NCBI RefSeq assembly: GCF_018417535.1
Contig: NZ_CP070977.1
Location: forward strand, 124,001-188,000
DNA from: Burkholderia pyrrocinia
GTDB lineage: Bacteria; Pseudomonadota; Gammaproteobacteria; Burkholderiales; Burkholderiaceae
Direction of reading: 5' to 3'
Length of the DNA stretch: 64,000 nt
In this document: positions 58,427 to 64,000 of the stretch, in pieces
Layout: every line of letters starts with the position of its first letter
How positions within the stretch are numbered: position 1 is the first letter of the stretch
Notes under the pieces: model-generated
Database searches by the model: none
The model's input: the letters and a program-made list of their open reading frames with translations, nothing else
Told to the model about the DNA's origin: nothing
Position numbers and translations under genes: made by a program

Positions 58427-59515
58427 ATGGCCAACGGGAACCCGACGGGGCGAATCCTCGTGATCCGGATTGATTTTCTGGGCGACATGCTGTGCACGAC
58501 GGCGTTCCTCGGTGCGCTGAAGGCGCGCTGGCCCAGCGCGGAACTGCATGTGGTCGCGAACCGCTACAACGCGGCCGCGCTGGCCGGAAACCCGGACGTG
58601 CACACGATCCACACGTACGTGTACAGCCGCCAGTGCGAACGCAACGACCGTCCCGGGCGGATGCGCGCGTTCTTCGACCGGCTGCGGCTCGTGCGGCGCC
58701 TGCGTCGCCTGCGGTTCGACCTCGTGGTCGTGCCGAACGGCGGCATGCATCGCAGCAGCATGCAGTTCGCGCGCCAGCTCCGCGCGAAGGATTGTCGCTG
58801 GCACGATGCCGAGACCGAATTCGACGATCGCAAGCCCGAGCATGTCGCACAGCGGCCGATGTGCCACGAGGCGCTGTCGGGGTTCCGGCTCGTGCCCGAA
58901 CTCGGTTGCGCCGATCTTGACCGTCTTGAGCTGTCGGTGCATCCGGACCGCGCGCTGCAGGATGCGTGGTATCGCCTGCTCGGGGAGCGCACGAAGCCGC
59001 GCGTCGGACTGTTCGTGTCGAACAAGGCGGCCGAGCGCCGCTGGCCCGCGGACCGCTGGCGCGACCTCGGCGAGCGGCTCGCGCCGTTCGCCGACGTGAT
59101 CGTGTTCCGCGATCCGGCCCTCCGCAACACCGCCGAGGACGACGCGTGGCGCGACGTGAGCGCGCGCCATGTCGCGCCGTCGTCGGTCGCCGATCTGGTG
59201 GCCGCCGCGAGCCTGCTCGACGCAATCGTGTCGGCCGACAGCGCACCCGTGCATCTCGCGTCGGCGCTTGGCGTGCCCGTCGCCGCACTGTTCGAGGATC
59301 GTCCCGAGAAATACCTGCGCTGGCATCCGCTCGGCGTGCCGCACGTGATCCTGCGTGCCGGCGCGACCGTCGACGCGATCGGCGTCGATGCTGTCGAGCG
59401 CGCCGTGCGCCATCTGCTGCCGCAGGCCGGCCATTGCGACGCGCCGATGGCCGATGCGGGACGCGCGCGGCCGACTTCCGCTGCGACACCCGCGATCCCG
59501 ACCATCGCTTCGTAG
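58427..59515 (+). CDS. Glycosyltransferase family 9 (heptosyltransferase-like), 362 aa
   Basis: GT-B fold enzyme using ADP-heptose or a similar donor for lipopolysaccharide core. N-terminal RILVIRIDFLGDMLCTTAFL is the family pattern around the acceptor-site Asp; the C-terminal donor domain has GLFVSNKAAERRWPADRWRD and VSADSAPVHLASALGVPVAA, the nucleotide-binding GT9 motif. The ATG follows the dnaE terminator by about 200 bp; no Shine-Dalgarno stands out. The sugar and position in the core are not decidable. It is followed by another GT9 gene in the same direction. Confidence 0.9.
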   Translation: MANGNPTGRILVIRIDFLGDMLCTTAFLGALKARWPSAELHVVANRYNAAALAGNPDVHTIHTYVYSRQCERNDRPGRMRAFFDRLRLVRRLRRLRFDLVVVPNGGMHRSSMQFARQLRAKDCRWHDAETEFDDRKPEHVAQRPMCHEALSGFRLVPELGCADLDRLELSVHPDRALQDAWYRLLGERTKPRVGLFVSNKAAERRWPADRWRDLGERLAPFADVIVFRDPALRNTAEDDAWRDVSARHVAPSSVADLVAAASLLDAIVSADSAPVHLASALGVPVAALFEDRPEKYLRWHPLGVPHVILRAGATVDAIGVDAVERAVRHLLPQAGHCDAPMADAGRARPTSAATPAIPTIAS

Positions 59516-59701
59516 CGCCGGACGCACCGCGCATGGTGCAAGCGCCGGTGCGCGGGCGCGTGCCGCACTGCGTCCCGCAGACAGGGCCGCATCAGGACCC
59601 CATCGGCGCGTCACGCAAGGCCGGTTCGCCATGCCGCGCCGGCTGCTGCAAAATCCTGTACATTGCCAGCCTTGTTCAGCCAGCTAGACAGATCGATCGC
59701 C

Positions 59702-60880
59702 GTGGCCCTGTTTTCCTCCGCCCGCCCGCCCAGAACCATCCTCGTTGCCGCGCCGCGCCGTATCGGCGACGTGCTGCTGACGACGCCGCTCGTGCGTTCG
59801 CTGAAGGCCCGCTGGCCCGATGCGCAGATCGACATGCTGGTGTTTCGCGGCACCGAAGGCGTGCTCGAGCACAATCCGGACGTGCGGCGCGTGATCGTCG
59901 TCGCGCAGCGCGCGGGATTCCGCGAGCGGCTGCGCGACGCGCTGTCGATGTGGCGCCGCTACGATCTCGCGTGCGCGGCGCTGAGTTCCGACCGGCCGCG
60001 CTTCTATAGCTGGTTCGCGGGCCGCAAGCGGGTCGGCCTCGTCGATCCCGATCGCGTCACGTGGCTCACCCGGATGATGCTGAACGGGATCGCGATCAAT
60101 CACCACGAATCCGCGCATACGGTCGTCAGCACGCTCGCGCTCGCCCCCGTGATCGGCATCGAGCCGGTGTCCGAGGTCGTCGCGCCCGGCATTGGCGACG
60201 ACCCCGCCCGGCGTGCCCGCTTCGACGCATGGCTCGCGGAGTCGCCGGCGATCCGCGACGGCAAGCCGCTGGTCGTCCTGCATCCGTATCCGATGTTCCG
60301 TTACAAGCAATGGCGGCTCGAAGGCTGGGTCGAGATGATCGGCTGGTTGCGCGAGCAGGGCTTTGCGGTCGCGTTGTCGGGCGGTCCGGCCGATCGCGAG
60401 CGCGAGTATGCGGAGCAGGTCGCGGCCGAGGCGGGCGGCGACGTGCTGAACCTGGTCGGCCGCCTCACGTTCGGCGAAAGCGCGGAGCTCGTGCGGCGCG
60501 CGCGCCTTTTCATCGGGCCCGACACCGGCGCGACGCACGTCGCAGCCGCGACGGGCACCGACACGATCGCGCTGTTCGGCCCGTCCGACCCGGTGCGCTG
60601 GGGGCCGTGGCCGCAGCACTGGCCCGCGACCGAGAATCCGTGGTCGCTGCGCGGCTCGGGTCGGCACGGGAACGTGTGGCTGCTGCAGGGGGAGGGCGAT
60701 TGCGTACCGTGCCGGCACGAGGGCTGCGAGCGCAAGGTCGACAGCCGCAGCGATTGCCTCGTCAATCTCGGCGCGCAGCGCGTGAAGGCCGCGGCGGCCG
60801 AGATGCTCGGGCTGAATCCGCCGGGCCCGGCGGAGGTCTTTGTCGACACGTCGCGACTGCATCGCGCCGGATCCGACTGA
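59702..60880 (+). CDS. Glycosyltransferase family 9 (heptosyltransferase-like), 392 aa
   Basis: Second GT9 enzyme: ILVAAPRRIGDVLLTTPLVR, then SLKARWPDAQIDMLVF at the start, and ARLFIGPDTGATHVAAATGT with LFGPSDPVRWGPW in the donor domain. Near the C-terminus is a cysteine group (GDCVPCRHEGCERK and DSRSDCLV), common in core heptosyltransferases. The first has no such group, so the two are not recent duplicates. Start: GTG at 59702 (VALFSSARPP) or TTG at 59663; I choose the GTG because the family begins close after it. Both starts are non-ATG, which is unusual in this window. Confidence 0.88.
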   Translation: MALFSSARPPRTILVAAPRRIGDVLLTTPLVRSLKARWPDAQIDMLVFRGTEGVLEHNPDVRRVIVVAQRAGFRERLRDALSMWRRYDLACAALSSDRPRFYSWFAGRKRVGLVDPDRVTWLTRMMLNGIAINHHESAHTVVSTLALAPVIGIEPVSEVVAPGIGDDPARRARFDAWLAESPAIRDGKPLVVLHPYPMFRYKQWRLEGWVEMIGWLREQGFAVALSGGPADREREYAEQVAAEAGGDVLNLVGRLTFGESAELVRRARLFIGPDTGATHVAAATGTDTIALFGPSDPVRWGPWPQHWPATENPWSLRGSGRHGNVWLLQGEGDCVPCRHEGCERKVDSRSDCLVNLGAQRVKAAAAEMLGLNPPGPAEVFVDTSRLHRAGSD

Positions 60881-61021
60881 CGCGCGGGAGGCGCGCGTAT
60901 TTTCTTCGTTCGGAGGGGGGGCGTTTCGCGACGGGCCGCGCTGAAGGTGCGCGCGCTCGTCCGGACGGCGGGCCGCCGCCCCACCTGAGCCGGTCGGCAG
61001 CGGGGCGTATGCCGTCGTGCG

Positions 61022-62302
61022 TTACGCGCTGCGCCGGATCGCCGACGTTTCGCGCGGCAGCGCCTCGCTGCGCTCGCCGCAACCGAGCAGGATGCCGGCC
61101 AGCAGCACGATCAGGTGCCCTTCGGCGAAATCGAGCAGCAGCGAATTCGCGAGACTGCCGATCGCGAAGATGGCGAGCCACCCGAGCAGCAAATGCCGCG
61201 AGCGCGAATCGAGCGTGCGGCTGCCGCGCGCGATCTGCACGATCAGGTTGACGAACAGCAACAGGCCGAGCGAGCCGAGCTGCACGGCCATCAGCAGGTA
61301 TTCGTTGTGCGGGTTCGACGTGAGCTGGCCTTCGGCCGCCGTCTTGCCGGCCGTGAGTTTCTCGAATTCGGATTCGAGGCCGCCCGCACCGTAGCCGATT
61401 ACCGGGCGCTGGCGATACAGTTCGAGCCCCTTCTTGTACCACTCGAGGCGCAGCCCGGTCGACGTGGCCGCATCGCTCTGCCGGTATTGCTGCACTTCCG
61501 ACACGACCTTCACGAGCCGGCCGTTGTGAACCGTGCATGCGGCGACCACGAGCACGACGCCGAACAGGACGAGCACGCCGGCGGCGAGCCCCGCGCGCAG
61601 CGCCGACTGACGGCGCAGCAACAACACGAAGCGCACGGCGACGACGAGGATCAGCAGCAGCGCGATGACCTGCCCCGTGCGTCCCTGCAGCATGACGAAC
61701 ACGTTGACGAGCGACCACGCGGCGACGCCCGCATACGCGGCGCGGGACAGCGCCGTGCGGGCGGCAAGCGCGAGATCGGCCGCCTGGTAGAACAGCAGCG
61801 CGCCGAACATGCCGGCGGCGATGTGGTTCTTGAACACCCATGCGCGCGATAGCGGCAGATCGGTCGCGTGCGCGGGCCCGATCGAGGTCAGCCCGAGATA
61901 GTTGGTCGTCGACAGCAGCAGGATCACGCACAGCGTGCCGAACCAGCAGCGCCGCACGATCGGCGCCCAGTTCGAATGCCGGAACGCGAGCACCGCGAAG
62001 GGCAGCAGCAGCAGCTTGTCGTATTTGGCGACCCAGTTCCACGCCTTGTTATGCGGCGCGACCGTATACGCGACGCTGGCGGTCAGCGTGGCGAGGATCA
62101 GCAGCGCCGCGAGCGAAGCCGGGTCGGTGACGAACGAGCGCAGGTCGCGCCAGAATTCGGGGGAGATCACGAGCGCGGCGGCGAACAGCCCGCAGAAGAC
62201 GTTGGTCAGCGCGGTCGAGACCGGCACCATGCAGAGCGCGGCGACGGCGAATGCGCGGGCGGCGGTCAGGCGCCGCGTGGCGGGAGCGGAAAACGAAAGC
62301 AT
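61022..62302 (-). CDS. O-antigen ligase-like membrane protein (WaaL family), 426 aa
   Basis: Polytopic protein with about ten to twelve helices, e.g. AVAALCMVPVSTALTNVFCG, LLLILVVAVRFVLLL and LGSLGLLLFVNLIVQIAR. The large periplasmic loop carries GLRLEWYKKGLELYRQRP then VIGYGAGGLESEF, and SNPHNEYLLMAVQLG contains the conserved His of O-antigen ligases. WaaL joins O-polysaccharide to lipid A core on the periplasmic face. I start at MLSFSAPATRR; MPYSPIRQVP at 62332 is the alternative. It is convergent with the GT9 pair, and the GT2 genes follow upstream in the same leftward direction. Confidence 0.88.
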   Translation of the reverse strand: MLSFSAPATRRLTAARAFAVAALCMVPVSTALTNVFCGLFAAALVISPEFWRDLRSFVTDPASLAALLILATLTASVAYTVAPHNKAWNWVAKYDKLLLLPFAVLAFRHSNWAPIVRRCWFGTLCVILLLSTTNYLGLTSIGPAHATDLPLSRAWVFKNHIAAGMFGALLFYQAADLALAARTALSRAAYAGVAAWSLVNVFVMLQGRTGQVIALLLILVVAVRFVLLLRRQSALRAGLAAGVLVLFGVVLVVAACTVHNGRLVKVVSEVQQYRQSDAATSTGLRLEWYKKGLELYRQRPVIGYGAGGLESEFEKLTAGKTAAEGQLTSNPHNEYLLMAVQLGSLGLLLFVNLIVQIARGSRTLDSRSRHLLLGWLAIFAIGSLANSLLLDFAEGHLIVLLAGILLGCGERSEALPRETSAIRRSA

Positions 62303-62450
62303 CGGAACCTGTCGAATGGGCGAATACGGCATGCGGGCACCGTGCCGCGCGCCGCGCGTTCCGGCGGCACTGGCCGGGACGAACCGCGAAGTATACGCGA
62401 AGCAGGTCGCGTTTCCGCGTCGTTTCCGGGGCCTGATCAGCGGAATTCGA

Positions 62451-63293
62451 TCAACTGAAGGCGCGCTTGATCCGCGAACGCAGCAGCGCACGCTTCAGGC
62501 GCCCAACGACTGCCGGCGTGTCGAGCGCGATGCGCGTGCCGGCCGGCTCGCCGCGATGCAGGTAATAGCGGTCGAACGTCGCCTGGGTCATGCCCCATTT
62601 GTTGAGGAACTGGCGGCGGCCGTCGTTCTTGACGATCTTGCCCGTGCTCTTCTGCTGGAAGTGGTAGACGAGGCTGTCGCCGACACCGAGGAAGATCCGG
62701 CAGCCGGCGTCCCAGAATTTCATCGAGAAATCGTTGTCGCTGCTCATGCCGGGCGACAGTTCGCTGCTGTAGCCGCCGATGCGGTTCCACCAGTCGCGGT
62801 GCACGAGGGTCGGCGGCCAGGTCGACCCGAGCCAATCGGCGCGCGCGAGCCGCGGGGTTGCGTCGACGAGGCCCGCCGCGTCGAAATGCTCGGCATCGCG
62901 GCCGAAATTGCTGACGACGACGCACGGGTTGCGCGTGTCGACCGGCTCGACCATCGTGCCCGACAGCATGAAGAGGTCGGTCGGCATCGGTTCGATGCGG
63001 CGCACGAGCGCCGTGTCCCAGCCGGGGCAGCAGAACATGTCGTCGTTCATGTAGACGACGTAGTCGCGCGTCGCGCGCGCGGCGGCCAGGTTCACCGCAT
63101 GGCAGATGCCGATGTTGGTCGGCGATGCGGTGTGTTCGATCCCTTCGCTGCGTACCCAGTCGAGCGTGCCGTCCGAGCCGTCGTTCACGTGCACGATGAT
63201 CTGGTGGTCGTACGCGGAATGGCGGCGCAGGCTGTCGACGACGAGCTTGAGGTACGGCAGGTTGTTCCAGGTCGGAATGATGATGGAGAACAT
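62451..63293 (-). CDS. Glycosyltransferase family 2, 280 aa
   Basis: GT-A fold transferase. The N-terminal FSIIIPTWNNLPYLKLVVDS and the DxD-type YVVYMNDDMFCC place it in GT2; further the nucleotide-sugar pocket NDGSDGTLDWV and a C-terminal basic helix (KRALLRSRIKRAF). It likely adds a sugar to the core or O-antigen in the cytoplasm. The end is 149 bases before the O-antigen ligase start. The acceptor is unknown. Confidence 0.9.
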   Translation of the reverse strand: MFSIIIPTWNNLPYLKLVVDSLRRHSAYDHQIIVHVNDGSDGTLDWVRSEGIEHTASPTNIGICHAVNLAAARATRDYVVYMNDDMFCCPGWDTALVRRIEPMPTDLFMLSGTMVEPVDTRNPCVVVSNFGRDAEHFDAAGLVDATPRLARADWLGSTWPPTLVHRDWWNRIGGYSSELSPGMSSDNDFSMKFWDAGCRIFLGVGDSLVYHFQQKSTGKIVKNDGRRQFLNKWGMTQATFDRYYLHRGEPAGTRIALDTPAVVGRLKRALLRSRIKRAFS

Positions 63294-63425
63294 GGCGGTC
63301 GGATTCGGTGGTCGTCGTGGCGGGCGGCGCGCGGTGCAGCCGCTTGGGCGGGCGCGTGCGGCGCGGGCAGCCCGGCATTGTAACGCCGGGCCGGCCGCGT
63401 GCCGGCGGCGAGCAGGGGCGCGCGC

Positions 63426-64000
63426 TCAGCGCGCCGGTTCGTGGCCGAGTTTCAGGAAGCGGTAATAAACGGTTTCCGCGTTGAACACGGCGATCATGAA
63501 GCCCGCGCGGCCGTCGAGGAACCCGCGCCGCAGCACGTAGGTGCGCACGAACGCCCAGGCGCCGCGCGCGAGCGCCTTGCCGAAGCCGCCGCGCTGGCCG
63601 GCCGCGCGGCGCTGGCGCGCGCCGGCTGTCGAATACGCGTCGAGCTTGCGCACGACGGTTTCGAAGTCCTCGTACGAGTAATGCATCAGCTTGCCGGGCA
63701 GGCGCTGCGCGACGGTATCGAACACGAGACGCTCGTGCACGAGATCGTCCGAGAAGCGCGCGGTGCCGCGCCGGAACAGGCGCGGCACCCAGTCCGGATA
63801 CCAGCCGCTGTGATGGATCCACTGGCCGCAGAAGCTCGACAAGCGGTCGAGCGCATAGACCTGCGCGGCCGGCGCGCGGATCGCGTCGCGGATCGACTGC
63901 GCGAGTTCCGGGCTGACGACTTCGTCGGTATCGAGCGACAGGATCCAGTCGGTGCCGAGCGCGTCGAGCGCGCGGTTCTTCTGCGGGCCGAAGCCCGGCC
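63426..64000 (-). CDS. Glycosyltransferase family 2, WaaE/KdtX-like, partial (5' end missing)
   Basis: The window cuts this gene; the reading frame stays open to the right edge. Translation across the edge gives ...FGPQKNRALDALGTDWILSL, DTDEVVSPELAQSIRDA, then YALDRLSSFCGQWIHHSGWY. The FGPQKNRAL and SLDTDE patterns, with the DxD-type site, match the beta-1,4-glucosyltransferases of LPS core biosynthesis (WaaE/KdtX). The C-terminus ends FLKLGHEPAR. It is separated from the other GT2 gene by 132 bp. Only about 190 residues can be seen. Confidence 0.85.
   Translation of the reverse strand, partial: PGFGPQKNRALDALGTDWILSLDTDEVVSPELAQSIRDAIRAPAAQVYALDRLSSFCGQWIHHSGWYPDWVPRLFRRGTARFSDDLVHERLVFDTVAQRLPGKLMHYSYEDFETVVRKLDAYSTAGARQRRAAGQRGGFGKALARGAWAFVRTYVLRRGFLDGRAGFMIAVFNAETVYYRFLKLGHEPAR

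Overview
The window is high-GC, gene-dense, chromosomal-type DNA from a beta-proteobacterium. The codon bias and gene content (a long FtsK paralogue, an intracellular PHB depolymerase, DUF1841, DUF3311 plus an SSS permease, RsxB joined to Nth, and chorismate lyase next to htpG) point to Burkholderia, most likely the cepacia complex and its main chromosome. This assignment rests on family recognition, not on a database search. I see no phage, insertion sequence, CRISPR array, rRNA or tRNA.

Layout. 0-8 kb: rubredoxin, a DUF4399 periplasmic protein, a 14-copy 7-bp repeat, the ABC-F ATPase Uup, then topoisomerase IV (parE, parC) with three DnaA-box-like sites just before parE. 8-14 kb: a CopD-like membrane protein, a LysR/PACE-efflux divergent pair with a palindromic operator candidate, a ChrA-type chromate transporter and a membrane GGDEF-EAL protein. 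14-20 kb: a leftward run VOC > EamA exporter > aminotransferase > RidA > PhzF, divergent from a MocR (GntR-aminotransferase) regulator; it looks like one regulated pathway of unknown substrate and is my best candidate for an undescribed system. 20-25 kb: htpG behind a heat-shock-type promoter, ubiC, a deoxyinosine glycosylase, a small membrane protein, an orphan YlcI/YnfO-type antitoxin-like gene and a spermidine-synthase-like protein.

25-37 kb: DUF3311 plus MctP-like permease, a VOC protein, transaldolase, BenE, a MoxR/VWA pair, two small c-type cytochromes, DUF1841, an EamA transporter, nth and rsxB, and a TetR regulator. 37-42.5 kb: PHB depolymerase with a histone-H1-like tail, a GH15 glycosidase and a secreted lactonase-like beta-propeller. 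42.5-54.6 kb: a 1711-residue FtsK with an 87-bp minisatellite in its linker, a META lipoprotein, purT, a small lipoprotein, an MliC-like inhibitor, rhlE with a long leader, and two neighbouring tRNA-modification genes (gluQRS, trhO). 54.6-58.2 kb: dnaE. 58.4-64 kb: start of a lipopolysaccharide-core/O-antigen assembly locus (two GT9 glycosyltransferases, an O-antigen ligase, two GT2 enzymes, the last cut by the window end).

Most of the window is ordinary housekeeping. The interest lies in the MocR/RidA/PhzF cluster, in tandem repeats inside and beside core genes, and in regulatory sites that can be read directly from the sequence.
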